Notes: generated by a model from the sequence alone, not told the origin. 64,000 nucleotides of DNA from Ilumatobacteraceae bacterium (GCA_022843125.1 JALHOG010000017.1:1-64000), one strand, 5' to 3'; positions 18,418 through 28,511 are shown, counted from the stretch's first letter. Numbers and translations are program-made.

Positions 18418-19998
18418 CTAGACGAGCGGGCTCCAGCTGGCGTGGAAGCCGTAGGGGACGCGATCGGGCAGATGCACGGTGGCGACCGGGCCCTGGGCGA
18501 TGTCCTGAGCGTCGAACACGACGACGTCGGAGGTGTTGGTCTCGGCGCGGAACACGACCATCAGCAGCCAACCGCCGCCTTCGCCCGGCCGATCCGGGTC
18601 GGCGACGAACAGCGGCTCGGCACCGATGTCGGATCCGGGGAGTGCGTACGACGCGGCACTGCTCGACGATCCGTCGGCGCCGTACTGCAGCAGTGTCGAC
18701 GACGTCGGTGCGCTGAGCCCGCCATCGAGGCTCACCGCCCAGGCCGTCGAGTTCGGTCGCCCGGTGAGCCGTCGATCGAACATCGGGAACTCGCTCGAGC
18801 GGTCGTCGAGCGGCCCTTCGGTGACCGTGCCCGCGTCGAGGTCGATCGTGTACCGGTACGGCACCGACTTGGGGAAGATCTCCACCGACTGTTCGAGCCA
18901 GAGTTCGTCGTAGCGGATCACGTCGAACGTGATGATCGACCCGTCCTGGTGGGCGTTGATCGTGTGGAACACGTAGCACGGCTCGATGTCGAACCACCGC
19001 GTCGTGTCGGTGGTTGCCGCACGGTCGATCACGCCGACGCGGCACTGGTGCGACCGGTCGAAGCGGTAGGGCAGACCTGCGACTTCGGCGTCGAACTGCA
19101 CGGCGAGATCGAGGAACAGCGCCGATTGCTCGGTGATCGCGAAGTCGTGCACCATCGCCGGTGCCCCGATGTCGATCGGCACGATTCGCTCCAGCGCTCC
19201 GGACGCGTCGGCGACCATGTAGGTGAGATACGGCTCGATGAAGTCGTAGCCGAAGAAGAACAGTTCGCCGGTCTGGGGCTCGGTCTTCGGGTGCGCGGTC
19301 ATGTTCGCGGTGAGTCGACCGCTGTAGTCGTAGGGGCCGATGGTCGTCAGGTCGTCGACGTCGAGCTCGTACGGGAAGCCGAGTTCGCCGAGCGACAGCA
19401 GGCGCCCGGCATGGAACACACTGCTGACGTTCGAGAACGTCACCGGGCCACGGGGCGCGCCGGCATTCGGATCGAGGACGTAGGGCGTGTCGACGAGCCG
19501 TCGCTTGTACCACTCGGCCCGGCCGTCGCTGATCCGGAGACCGTGGACCATGCCGTTGCCCACGAACCAGTGGCCGGAGTCGCCGTTCGGGTTCGATCCG
19601 TTCCGGACCCACGTGCCCGCCAACCCGGCCGGGAGTCGTCCGGACACGCGCAGGTTCGCGGCCTCGAGGTCGCCCGCCACCGGCCCGAAGTTGCCGTCGA
19701 GCCACCAGCGGTCGCTCGACGGCAACGGCACGACCGGAGCCGTCGTGACGGGAACCGTCGTGACCGGGGCCGCGGTGGTGGGTGCGACGGTCGTCGGTGC
19801 AACGGTCGTCGGTGCAACGGTCGTCGCAGGGCGGACCGGCAAGGTCGGCCCTGCGGACGACGACAGAGGTGCGGCCGCGTTGTCGCTCCTGCATCCGGTG
19901 ACGAGGGCCGCACCGAGCGTGGCCGTCGTGATGATGAAGCTGCGCCGAGTGCTGCGCTGCGGGGTCTGTTCCATGGGCGGGAGTCCGTCGTGGGCCAT
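18418..19998 (-). CDS. Carotenoid oxygenase (RPE65-like) with Tat/lipoprotein-type signal
   Basis: STRRSFIITTATLGAALVTGC; NMTAHPKTEP, MVHDFAI, CYVFHTINAHQDG, YGFHASWSP supply four candidate Fe-ligand His. Confidence 0.9.
   Translation of the reverse strand: MAHDGLPPMEQTPQRSTRRSFIITTATLGAALVTGCRSDNAAAPLSSSAGPTLPVRPATTVAPTTVAPTTVAPTTAAPVTTVPVTTAPVVPLPSSDRWWLDGNFGPVAGDLEAANLRVSGRLPAGLAGTWVRNGSNPNGDSGHWFVGNGMVHGLRISDGRAEWYKRRLVDTPYVLDPNAGAPRGPVTFSNVSSVFHAGRLLSLGELGFPYELDVDDLTTIGPYDYSGRLTANMTAHPKTEPQTGELFFFGYDFIEPYLTYMVADASGALERIVPIDIGAPAMVHDFAITEQSALFLDLAVQFDAEVAGLPYRFDRSHQCRVGVIDRAATTDTTRWFDIEPCYVFHTINAHQDGSIITFDVIRYDELWLEQSVEIFPKSVPYRYTIDLDAGTVTEGPLDDRSSEFPMFDRRLTGRPNSTAWAVSLDGGLSAPTSSTLLQYGADGSSSSAASYALPGSDIGAEPLFVADPDRPGEGGGWLLMVVFRAETNTSDVVVFDAQDIAQGPVATVHLPDRVPYGFHASWSPLV
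19781..19825. repeat. 3 x 15-bp tandem repeat encoding a Thr/Pro-rich linker
   Basis: ggtgc(g/a)acggtcgtc x3, encodes TTVAP repeats. Confidence 0.85.
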
Positions 19999-20056
19999 GT
20001 CGTGCACCGTACGGGTGCCGACGGTCGCCGTCGCCCGCCCGGGGGACTGACTTCGT

Positions 20057-20074
20057 CTCCCCCCGTGGTGGGAG
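20057..20074. promoter_or_regulatory. Imperfect palindrome CTCCCCCCGTGGTGGGAG, candidate response-regulator site A
   Basis: Shares TCCCCCCGTGG with 21932-21949; upstream of the carotenoid oxygenase gene. Confidence 0.45.
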
Positions 20075-20094
20075 TCGACCGACGGTCGCGCCCG

Positions 20095-20778
20095 TCAGCT
20101 GTGCTTCGGTGCGACGATGCCGCGGTCGAAGGCGTAGACGATCGCCGCCGCTCGGTCGCGCACGCCGAGCTTCAAGAAGATCGAGCTGATGTGGCTCTTC
20201 ACGGTCGACTCGCCGACGTACAGCTGCTCCGCGATCTCGGCGTTCGAGGCGGCGCTCGCGATGAGGACGAGCACGTCGTGCTCGCGTGGGGTCAGCTCCT
20301 CGATCACCTGACCGGCGCGCTGGCGGGGGATGACCGCTCGGCGGTACTGCTCGAGCAGGTCAGGGAGGAGGAGCGGGTCGATCCAGGACCCACCCCGCGC
20401 GGTGGCGCGGACCGCGTCGATCAGCGACTCGGGCGACGAGCTCTTCAGCGAGAATCCGCTCGCGCCGGCGTCGAGCGCGTCCATCAGGATCTCGTTCTCG
20501 CCGAAGGTGGTGAGGATGAGCACGGGCGGGCCGTCAGCCGCGACGATGCGACGTGTCGCCTCGATCCCGTCGACGACGGGCATGCGAACGTCCATGACGA
20601 CGACGTCGCACTCGATCGTGGCGAGGAGATCGATCGCCTCGCCGCCGTGATCGGCCTCGCCGACGACGTCGAAGCCCATCGGTGGGTCGAGGAACAGGCG
20701 GAGCCCGGCGCGGATGAGTGGCTGATCGTCGACCAGCAACAGCCGCACCGGCGCGCCGGATCGACCGATCGAGGTCAC
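20095..20778 (-). CDS. NarL/LuxR family response regulator
   Basis: VRLLLVDDQPLIRAGLRLFL...VVMDVRMPVVDGIEATR...LTPREHDVLVLIASAASNAEIAEQLYVGESTVKSHISSIFLKLGVRDR. Confidence 0.95.
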   Translation of the reverse strand: MTSIGRSGAPVRLLLVDDQPLIRAGLRLFLDPPMGFDVVGEADHGGEAIDLLATIECDVVVMDVRMPVVDGIEATRRIVAADGPPVLILTTFGENEILMDALDAGASGFSLKSSSPESLIDAVRATARGGSWIDPLLLPDLLEQYRRAVIPRQRAGQVIEELTPREHDVLVLIASAASNAEIAEQLYVGESTVKSHISSIFLKLGVRDRAAAIVYAFDRGIVAPKHS

Positions 20779-21896
20779 CGAACCTCCTGCAGACCGCGAA
20801 CGGGAACGTCGAGGACCACGGTCCAGTCGCCGTCGGCGTTGCTCACCTGGAGCGAACCGCCGACTGCGTTGACACGTTCGCTCATGCCGGCCAAACCGTG
20901 CCCGGACGGCTTGCCGGCCGAGACGTCGTCGTCGGATCGCGACCGGTTCGTGACCCGCAGCACGGCATGGTCGCCGACAGCGATGGCGCACACGACGGGG
21001 CCCTCGGCACCGTGCTTGGCTGCGTTGGTGAGGGCTTCGCGCGCCACGCTGTAGACCACCACGCCGACCGCTGCGTCGACGCGGTCGAGGTCACCGGTCG
21101 ACGAGAAGTTCACGTCGAGCCCGGCCTCACGCATCCCGTCGACCAACCCGGTCAGCGCCGCGAGGTCGCCGACCGGCTTGCGGGCATCGTCGGTCGATCG
21201 CAGCAGCGCCAACGACGCCCGCAGATCGTCCATGCTCCGACGGCCGACTTCCTCGGCCTGTCGGAGTGCCGCCTCGGCACGAGCAGGATCGGTGCCCATC
21301 AGGTGACGCGCCCCGGCGAGGTGGAGCATGACCACGCTGAACGAGTGGCCGACGATGTCGTGGAGGTCGCGTGCGATCCGATGTCGCTCGTCGGCAGCTG
21401 CAGCTGCAGCGAGGTTCGCGTGCGCCTCGCGCATGGTGGCGATGAGCCGGCGCTGTTGGCCGACGATCGTCCCGAGCGTCGCCGACAGCAGCAGCCCCAT
21501 CGTCCAGATGCCGATGAGCGCACCGTTGAGATCGACCGCTCCGGTGAGCCCCAACCACAGCGGCCCTCCGACCACGAGCCCGATCGGGATCCAGTCGATC
21601 CGGCGTTGGCGGTCGATCGCAGCGGTGACCAGCGCGACGCACCCGACCAGCCAGGTCGCGCTGGTGGGCCGGTTCTCGATGATCTCGGCGACCATCGTCG
21701 CTCCGGTGGTGGCGAGCAGCAGGAGCCACAGCGGCATCGATCGCCACCACACGGCGCGGACGATCAACGGGATCCCGGCGAGCACGATCACGGGCCAGCT
21801 GCCGTTCGTCGAGGAGACCAGCGCGACGGTGCACGCGGCGACGCCCAACAGCACTCCGATCAGCGCAGTGTCGATCTGGGGCGAGTTCGGCCGCAC
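20775..21896 (-). CDS. Sensor histidine kinase (DesK/NarL type)
   Basis: DERHRIARDLHDIVGHSFSVVMLHLAGARHLM...; GHGLAGMSERVNAVGGSL. Confidence 0.92.
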   Translation of the reverse strand: MRPNSPQIDTALIGVLLGVAACTVALVSSTNGSWPVIVLAGIPLIVRAVWWRSMPLWLLLLATTGATMVAEIIENRPTSATWLVGCVALVTAAIDRQRRIDWIPIGLVVGGPLWLGLTGAVDLNGALIGIWTMGLLLSATLGTIVGQQRRLIATMREAHANLAAAAAADERHRIARDLHDIVGHSFSVVMLHLAGARHLMGTDPARAEAALRQAEEVGRRSMDDLRASLALLRSTDDARKPVGDLAALTGLVDGMREAGLDVNFSSTGDLDRVDAAVGVVVYSVAREALTNAAKHGAEGPVVCAIAVGDHAVLRVTNRSRSDDDVSAGKPSGHGLAGMSERVNAVGGSLQVSNADGDWTVVLDVPVRGLQEVR

Positions 21897-21931
21897 GGCC
21901 CCGACTCTAGGAGTGCCGATCGGCCGCTGTA

Positions 21932-21949
21932 TTCCCCCCGTGGGCGGAA
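21932..21949. promoter_or_regulatory. Imperfect palindrome TTCCCCCCGTGGGCGGAA, candidate response-regulator site B
   Basis: 36 bp upstream of the histidine kinase start; shares an 11-bp core with site A. Confidence 0.45.
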
Positions 21950-21964
21950 CTTGTGGATGACGCG

Positions 21965-22327
21965 TCAGCTGAAGATGACGTAGACCTTGCGGAGCGTCTC
22001 GTGGATCGTCCACGTGCCGGCCCAGCCCTTGGGGAACACCACCGTCGAACCGGGTGTCACCTCGGTGACCGTGCCGTCGTCCTCGACGCACGTCATCGAA
22101 CCCGACAGCACGTGGATGAACTCGGCGTTGTCGGTGAAGTCCCACCGGCTCTCGCCCGGACCGCACTGCCAGGTGCCGGTGGTGACCGCGCCGTCGGCCG
22201 TCTCGTAGAGCGTGAGGCCGTGAGTGGGCATCGGGTCGCCGAGCGCCGCCGCCAGCGGCAGCTCGAGCGGGCCCCAGTCCTCGATGTCGGTCGTGTCGAG
22301 CTCGGCGGCGCGCATGTGCGGGGTCAT
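21965..22327 (-). CDS. Cupin domain protein
   Basis: AEFIHVLSGSMTCVEDDGTVTEVTPGSTVVFPKGWAGTWTIHETLRKVYVIFS. Confidence 0.88.
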   Translation of the reverse strand: MTPHMRAAELDTTDIEDWGPLELPLAAALGDPMPTHGLTLYETADGAVTTGTWQCGPGESRWDFTDNAEFIHVLSGSMTCVEDDGTVTEVTPGSTVVFPKGWAGTWTIHETLRKVYVIFS

Positions 22328-22388
22328 GAGGTCCTCTCCTGGTTGCTTCGCGCCGATGCTATGCGCCCCGTCGGGGTCGGCCGGGCGT

Positions 22389-23039
22389 TCACATCGCTCG
22401 CAGCGCAACCGGGTCGACGATGATGGTGCGGCCGCGGCGGAGCACGATCACGCCGTCGTGCTCCAACCGCTTCAGCACCCGGTTGGCGGTGGGACGGGTG
22501 GTCCCGGCGAGCGAGGCCAGATCCTCCTGGCGGATCGGAACGTCGATCTGCCCGTTGCCGTCGGCGCCGAACAGCTCGGCGAGACGAGCGAGACTGCGCA
22601 CCACACGATCGTCGACTGGCACGAAGAGCGCCTCCAACAGCTGGTCGCTCAGACGTCGAACCTGGCCGGCGAGCAGGCGGACGAGGAAGCCCTGGACGCT
22701 CGGCCGGGTCCGGCAGAGATCGTCGAAGTCGCGCCGGTGGAGCATGCGGGTCTCGACCGCATCGAGCGCGACCACGCTCGCTGTGCGTCGGGCCTCATCG
22801 GTGATCAGGGCCTGCTCGCCGAAGAAGTCGCCGACGCCGAGCACAGCGAGCGTGACCTCGTCGCCGGCGGGGGTCGAGGTCCGCACGGCGACACAGCCGC
22901 GCTCGATGATGTGCACGCTGTCGCCGGGCTCACCCTGGTGGAAGAGGGTCTCGCTGCGCTCGAACGTCCGGCGGACCATCTTCGCCGTCACCATCGCCCG
23001 ATCGTCATGGCTCAAGCTGCCGAAGAGGTCGAGGGTCAC
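22389..23039 (-). CDS. Crp/Fnr family transcriptional regulator
   Basis: LFHQGEPGDSVHIIERGCVAV...; IRQEDLASLAGTTRPTANRVLKRLEHDGVI. Confidence 0.92.
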   Translation of the reverse strand: MTLDLFGSLSHDDRAMVTAKMVRRTFERSETLFHQGEPGDSVHIIERGCVAVRTSTPAGDEVTLAVLGVGDFFGEQALITDEARRTASVVALDAVETRMLHRRDFDDLCRTRPSVQGFLVRLLAGQVRRLSDQLLEALFVPVDDRVVRSLARLAELFGADGNGQIDVPIRQEDLASLAGTTRPTANRVLKRLEHDGVIVLRRGRTIIVDPVALRAM

Positions 23040-23117
23040 CGAAGGATTCTACGAAAATCCTCGGCTTGTGTGTGCGGGCTGACGGAACGGCCGTCCGATG
23101 AGGCGGACACTCGCCCC

Positions 23118-26100
23118 ATGTCCGTCATCCGGTCCCTCGCAGTGCTCGTGTCGGTCGCCCTCGCGGCCCAGGTCGTCCCGGTGGTCGCGCCGACGGCGGT
23201 CGCCGCGCCGGTGTGCACCACCACATGGGTCGGTCCGTCGACCGGCGTCGTGTCGTTGACGACGCCGTCGTCGTGGAGCACGGGAGTGGCTCCGACGACG
23301 GCTGACGTGGTGTGCTTCCCCTCGACGGCGGCGATCAGCGTCCAGGGTGGCGCCCTGACAGTGGCCGGGTGGGACGTCGCACCGGGCGGCTCGGTCGTGC
23401 TCGGACTCGGGATCGTCGTCACGATCACCGGCGAGGCCGACCTCGGCGGCGTCACGACGAACGGCGCTCGACTGGTGGTCGGTCCGGATGCGCACGTCGA
23501 GACCGGTGAGACCCTCGCCGTCGCACCGAGCGGGAACGTCACCCTCGAACCGGCCGTCGCCGGGGCGCGGCTGACCATCCGCGAGGGCGGCCGGTTCACC
23601 GTCGACAACGTGGCGATCTCCGGTGTCGACATCGTCAACCAGGGCACGCTGACGCTGAACGTCGCCGACCGGCTGGGGATGCGGCCCGGCACCAGCCTGA
23701 CGAACTCCGGCACGCTCGCCCTCAACGGGGCGGCCATCATCAACGCCGAGGCAGGGGCGCCGGTGGCGACCGCACGCAACGAGCCCGGCGGCCTCGTGCT
23801 GATCGATGGTCCGGCCTTCACGCCGCTGTCGGCGGGCGGCATCGGCCCCGCAGCCCAGTTCTCCGTGATCCCGTTCGCCAACGACGGGACGTTCCACGTG
23901 CGCTCGGGTCAGGGCGCGCTCGCGTCGAACGGGGTCCACGGCGGCACCTTCCGGGTCGACGCCGGAGCACAGCTCGGCATCAGCGCTCCCTCGACCGTGT
24001 TCGGGCCGAGCGCGGTGGTGACCGGCGACGGCGTCGTGCGGGTGACCGTGATCGGCGTGCCCTTCACCACCACGGCGGTGACGATCGACGCCGCGACCAC
24101 CGTCGACGTCGGCGAGTTGCACCTCGCGCAAGGGCGGGTCACGGTCGCCGGCGACCGGACGTTCCCGGTGGTGCGCGTCCAGAGTGGTGGTGCTCTCGAC
24201 GTCCGCGACGACATCGTCGTCGACGAGCTGTACGAGGTCCGGCCCGGCCAGGCGGCCCTGTTCGCCGGCAACGGCACCCTCACCATCGCCGACGGCGCCG
24301 CGATGACCTTCAGTGGTTCCAACGCATCGCGGCTCCTCGAGTCGGTCGCGATCGTCATCGACGGTGAGATCCGGCAATCAGGCGCGCTCATCAGCGTCGA
24401 GAACACGGCGCGGATCGTGAACCGTGGCCAGTGGACGATGACCGACAACGCCGGGGTCGAACTCGGCCCCGACGCCGTGCTGCGCAACGAAGGGCGGATC
24501 ACCATCGACGGGCCCGGTGACACACGGCTGGCACGAGGCGGCACGCTCGACAACGTCGGCGAGATCGATCTGCGGTCGGGGCGAGCCGACTTCCGCTCGA
24601 CCGCCGTGGTGCAGCACGTCGCCGGCACGCTCGGTGGCGGGACGTGGCGGGTCGCCGACGGGGCCACCTGGTTGGGCTTCCCCTCGATCGCCACGATCGA
24701 CGGCGCCACGGTGGTCCTCCGCGGCACGGGTCGGATCCTGCGGTTCACCGCGGGGACCCAGACGGCGTTCGACGACCTCGTGCGCATCGGTCCGGCCGGT
24801 CGGCTCGAGCTGCTCGACGGCGCCGCGCTCGACACCACACGCCTGCCGGTGAACGGTCTGGCGATCGACGGGGTGCTCGCCCTGTCGGGCGGAGCCGCGG
24901 TCACCACCGACTCCCTCACCGTCGAAGGATCGGCCGAGATCCGCGTCGAGCTCGGTGCCGGTTCACCCGGCTCGTTCACCGTGACCGGCGTGGCCGACGT
25001 CGACGGCGCGATCGTCGCCACTCAGGGCCCGGCGGCGATCGTCGAGGCGATCTACCCGTTCGTGACGTCGACGTCGATCGTCGGCGCGTTCGCGTCGGTG
25101 ACCGGTCCGGGCGACCCGCCGGTGTCGGTGCGGCGCATCGGGTCGACGATCGAGCTCGTCGTCGGCGACGCACCGCCTCCGCCGCCGACGACGGTGCCGG
25201 GGGCGCTGATCGGCGGGCTCGTGGACGAAGGGTCGCCCACTGGCGGCGATGTCCGGGTCGTGCTCGACGAGCCGGCCGGGCCGGGCGGGGTCACGATCAC
25301 GTACGAGACGTTCCTCCAGGGCACCTTCCTGCAACCCGCGGCGCGTCCCGGCCTCGACTTCGAGCCGGTGGTGAACGGCAGTGTGACGATCCCCGAGGGC
25401 GGGTCCGAGGCGCTGCTGGCTGTCCCGGTGCTGGACGACGACGTGCACGAACGGCCGCAGTTCCGCTTCGTCAGGGTGCGGGTCACCGGCGGCGTCACGG
25501 TGGCGGGCGACGGGCTGCTCCGCATCCAGGACGACGACCCGGCACCGAGTCTGTCACTCGCCGGCGGCGCGCTCGCCGAGCGCGACGAGGACACGGTGTA
25601 CCCGCTGCGCCTGACGAGCAGCGGCGTGACCGACTTCGATCGCTGCGTGTCGGCGTTCGTCATCGACACCGGGGGCGCCACGATCGGCGCCGACCTGATC
25701 GCCGGCGCGGACGGATTCGTCGGAGCGCTCACGATCGTGGCCGGAGCCGGCTCGGTCGACCTCGACGTCACGATCGTCGGAGACGACGTGGTGGAGACCG
25801 CGGAGTCGTTCGACGTCGAGATCCGCGACGGGTGCGCCACGAGTCCGGGGACCAACGTGGTGCTCGCGACGACGACCGTCGACATCATCGACGACGACGC
25901 GGCGCTCTCCGGCGTGCTGGTCCCGAGCTTCCCGAACTCGCTCACGCTCGACGAGGGGACGTCGGGTGCGTTCACGCTCCAACTGACGGAAGTGTCTCCC
26001 TTGGACCGGCTGGTCCGCATGGTGATCGACTTCCGTGACGGGACGAGCCAGGTCGGCGCCGGCGATGTCGAGCCGATCGCCGACGACGGCTGGTTCGTGA

Positions 26101-28511
26101 TCCCCGCCGGCGCGTCGACCGTCACGTTGCCGACGATCTCGGCTCGGGCCGACGGCCTCTTCGAAGGTGACGAGGTCGCCGGGGTGACGGTCTTCGACGG
26201 TTCGACCAGGGTCGCCGAGGGCGGACTCCGGATCGACGACATCGACCCGCGCCCCACGATCGTCGTCGTCGACCCGTCGGTGGTCGACGGTGCAGCGACG
26301 ATCACCGAGGGCACCTCGTCACCGATCGGTCTTCGCAGCCACACCGTCGACATCGAGCTGAGCGGCGCGACCGCCGTGCCGCTCTCGTTCCGGCTGGCAA
26401 CGCTCCAGCGGAGCGCCGACGTCACGTTCCCGTCCTCCAACAGCGACAGCATCCCGCTCGGCGCCGACATCGTGCTGCCTGGCCCCGAGTCGGGCTCCAC
26501 CAACGGGTCCTACGTGGTGCAGCCGGGTGACGGGCGCAGGTCGATCACGTTCGACGTCGTGGAAGACGGTGTCGCCGAGATCGACGAGTTCTTCGCGCTC
26601 GCGTTCGATGCCGCCCGCCCGGACGACCCGCGGAGCACGGTCACCTTCACGATCCTCGACGACGACCCGCAGCTCCGGTTCGAGCCGGGCCCGTCCGTCG
26701 ACGAGGGCACGACCCTGCCGGTGCTGCTCGACATCGTCGACCCGGCCGACGTCGACCGGGTGTTCGACATCCGGCTCACCCCTGCCGGGCTCACGACCCG
26801 CGACGACTTCGTCGACACCAGCGGCACGGTCACCGTGCCAGCGGGCGCCACCCAGGTGGAGCTCCCGCCGGTGATGGCGCTGGCCGACGACGTCTTTGAC
26901 GAGAACGGGCCGTTCGTCGAGTACCAGGTGTTCGACGAGCGCGACCAGCTCATCGACCGCGAGAGGGTGACCATCGTCAACCTCACCCCGATCCCGACGG
27001 CAGCCGTCGTCAGCACCAGGACCTTCACCGAAGGCAGCCGCGGCACCACCCGCGTCGAGACCATCACCGCCCGGCTGAACCGCGCCAGCACCAGCGATCT
27101 CATCTACGGCGTCGTGCTCACCGGCGACGCCGTGGCGATCCCGCCGACGCGGTTCACGTTCCCGGCCGGCACGACCGAGGCGACGATCCAGGTCGGCATC
27201 GTGGAGGACACGATCGTCGAGGGTGACCGGACCTTCACCATCGAGGCATCGGGCACAGGAACACGCCGCCCCTTCGAGACAGCGACGTTCACCATCGTCG
27301 ACGACGACGAGGAGGTTCGTGTCCTCCCGCTCATCACGGAGACATGGCTCACGCCCCTGGACGCGGCCATCCCCGAGGCCCTGATCGAGTTGTCGAACCA
27401 GACCGATCGGCAACTGTCCCTCGACGGTCTCGAGCTGGTCGTGGGGGTAGCGACTTCCGGTTTCGACTTCGACAACCCACAGCCGTTGTCAGGGACGTTG
27501 GAGACCGGCGCGTCGGTTGTGGTCACTGTGGTGCGGCAATACACCTGGGGGATGAACCCGCGGATCATCCTGAGGTCCACGGACGAACCACTCAACAACC
27601 GTCTCATGTTGCTCAACCACGGTCGGCAGTATCGTCTGAAGAGCGGCGTGCGAGAGGTCCTGCCGCCGCTCGTGGAGACGCTCACCCAGTTCTATGACGT
27701 CGTCCCCGGCGCAGCGTTGGGCTCCCATCGGTTCGCGCCCGACACCACGCCACCGTCGTGGGGTCCGGCGCCTCAGGTGGCCGTGACCACAACGTCCGGC
27801 TCGGCGTCGATCCCGATCTCATACACGGCACCGTCCGTCGCAGACGACTCCGAGGTGCGCACGGTGGTCCGTCAATGCCTCCCGTTCTCGGGAACGCTCT
27901 TCACCGTGGGGGTCACGACGACCGTCACCTGCTTCGCGCGTGACCCGTATGGCAACGAGTCGACGACGTCGTTCCCGGTCGTGGTCAACCGCATCAACGG
28001 GCAGGCCCCCGGGCTCACGCCGGCCGGTCAACCCATCCCGATCGCCGGCGGCGGGTTCATCCGGAACGGGAGGATCCGGGTCGTGCTGCGCAGCGAGCCG
28101 GTTCTGCTCGCCGAGACCACCGCTGATGCGAACGGGAACGTGTCGCTCACCGTGACGTTGCCGGCCGACACCACGCCGGGCAGCCACACGATCACGCTCG
28201 AGGGCGAGGCGCCCGACGGGACACCACGGTTGGTGGTGTACACGATCGAGGTCTCGCGACCGTGCACGATCGTCGGGACGTCGCGCCGCGACGTGATCAT
28301 CGGCACCAAGGGTGACGACGTCATCTGCGCCGGCCGCGGCAACGACATCGTCTTCGCCCTCGGCGGCAACGACATCGTGTTCGGCGGCGCCGGCAACGAC
28401 GTCATCTACGGCGGCGCCGGCAACGATCACCTCGACGGCGGCGCCGGGTTCGACATCGTCATCGGCGGTCCGGGTCGTGACACGCTGATCGGAGAGATCA
28501 GGCGCCGCTGA
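23118..28511 (+). CDS. 1797-aa secreted/surface protein: Sec signal, beta-rich N-terminal region, Calx-beta repeats, RTX C-terminus
   Basis: MSVIRSLAVLVSVALAAQVVPVVAPTAVAA signal; repeated ITFDVVEDGVAEIDEFFALAF..VTFTILDDD motifs; GTKGDDVICAGRGNDIVFALGGNDIVFGGAGNDVIYGGAGNDHLDGGAGFD. Confidence 0.9.
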   Translation: MSVIRSLAVLVSVALAAQVVPVVAPTAVAAPVCTTTWVGPSTGVVSLTTPSSWSTGVAPTTADVVCFPSTAAISVQGGALTVAGWDVAPGGSVVLGLGIVVTITGEADLGGVTTNGARLVVGPDAHVETGETLAVAPSGNVTLEPAVAGARLTIREGGRFTVDNVAISGVDIVNQGTLTLNVADRLGMRPGTSLTNSGTLALNGAAIINAEAGAPVATARNEPGGLVLIDGPAFTPLSAGGIGPAAQFSVIPFANDGTFHVRSGQGALASNGVHGGTFRVDAGAQLGISAPSTVFGPSAVVTGDGVVRVTVIGVPFTTTAVTIDAATTVDVGELHLAQGRVTVAGDRTFPVVRVQSGGALDVRDDIVVDELYEVRPGQAALFAGNGTLTIADGAAMTFSGSNASRLLESVAIVIDGEIRQSGALISVENTARIVNRGQWTMTDNAGVELGPDAVLRNEGRITIDGPGDTRLARGGTLDNVGEIDLRSGRADFRSTAVVQHVAGTLGGGTWRVADGATWLGFPSIATIDGATVVLRGTGRILRFTAGTQTAFDDLVRIGPAGRLELLDGAALDTTRLPVNGLAIDGVLALSGGAAVTTDSLTVEGSAEIRVELGAGSPGSFTVTGVADVDGAIVATQGPAAIVEAIYPFVTSTSIVGAFASVTGPGDPPVSVRRIGSTIELVVGDAPPPPPTTVPGALIGGLVDEGSPTGGDVRVVLDEPAGPGGVTITYETFLQGTFLQPAARPGLDFEPVVNGSVTIPEGGSEALLAVPVLDDDVHERPQFRFVRVRVTGGVTVAGDGLLRIQDDDPAPSLSLAGGALAERDEDTVYPLRLTSSGVTDFDRCVSAFVIDTGGATIGADLIAGADGFVGALTIVAGAGSVDLDVTIVGDDVVETAESFDVEIRDGCATSPGTNVVLATTTVDIIDDDAALSGVLVPSFPNSLTLDEGTSGAFTLQLTEVSPLDRLVRMVIDFRDGTSQVGAGDVEPIADDGWFVIPAGASTVTLPTISARADGLFEGDEVAGVTVFDGSTRVAEGGLRIDDIDPRPTIVVVDPSVVDGAATITEGTSSPIGLRSHTVDIELSGATAVPLSFRLATLQRSADVTFPSSNSDSIPLGADIVLPGPESGSTNGSYVVQPGDGRRSITFDVVEDGVAEIDEFFALAFDAARPDDPRSTVTFTILDDDPQLRFEPGPSVDEGTTLPVLLDIVDPADVDRVFDIRLTPAGLTTRDDFVDTSGTVTVPAGATQVELPPVMALADDVFDENGPFVEYQVFDERDQLIDRERVTIVNLTPIPTAAVVSTRTFTEGSRGTTRVETITARLNRASTSDLIYGVVLTGDAVAIPPTRFTFPAGTTEATIQVGIVEDTIVEGDRTFTIEASGTGTRRPFETATFTIVDDDEEVRVLPLITETWLTPLDAAIPEALIELSNQTDRQLSLDGLELVVGVATSGFDFDNPQPLSGTLETGASVVVTVVRQYTWGMNPRIILRSTDEPLNNRLMLLNHGRQYRLKSGVREVLPPLVETLTQFYDVVPGAALGSHRFAPDTTPPSWGPAPQVAVTTTSGSASIPISYTAPSVADDSEVRTVVRQCLPFSGTLFTVGVTTTVTCFARDPYGNESTTSFPVVVNRINGQAPGLTPAGQPIPIAGGGFIRNGRIRVVLRSEPVLLAETTADANGNVSLTVTLPADTTPGSHTITLEGEAPDGTPRLVVYTIEVSRPCTIVGTSRRDVIIGTKGDDVICAGRGNDIVFALGGNDIVFGGAGNDVIYGGAGNDHLDGGAGFDIVIGGPGRDTLIGEIRRR

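Noticed and set aside
19781-19825. Short tandem repeats as possible CRISPR or minisatellite
   Set aside because: 15-bp in-frame repeats encode a Thr/Pro linker; no spacers.
20041-20063. GGGGGA...TCCCCC hairpin as a terminator of the response regulator
   Set aside because: Only a 6-bp arm with an 11-nt loop and no T-run; the overlapping palindrome explains the sequence better.
18298-21054. 918-aa + strand ORF
   Set aside because: Antisense to the carotenoid oxygenase and two-component genes, low-complexity Arg/Gly/Asp composition.
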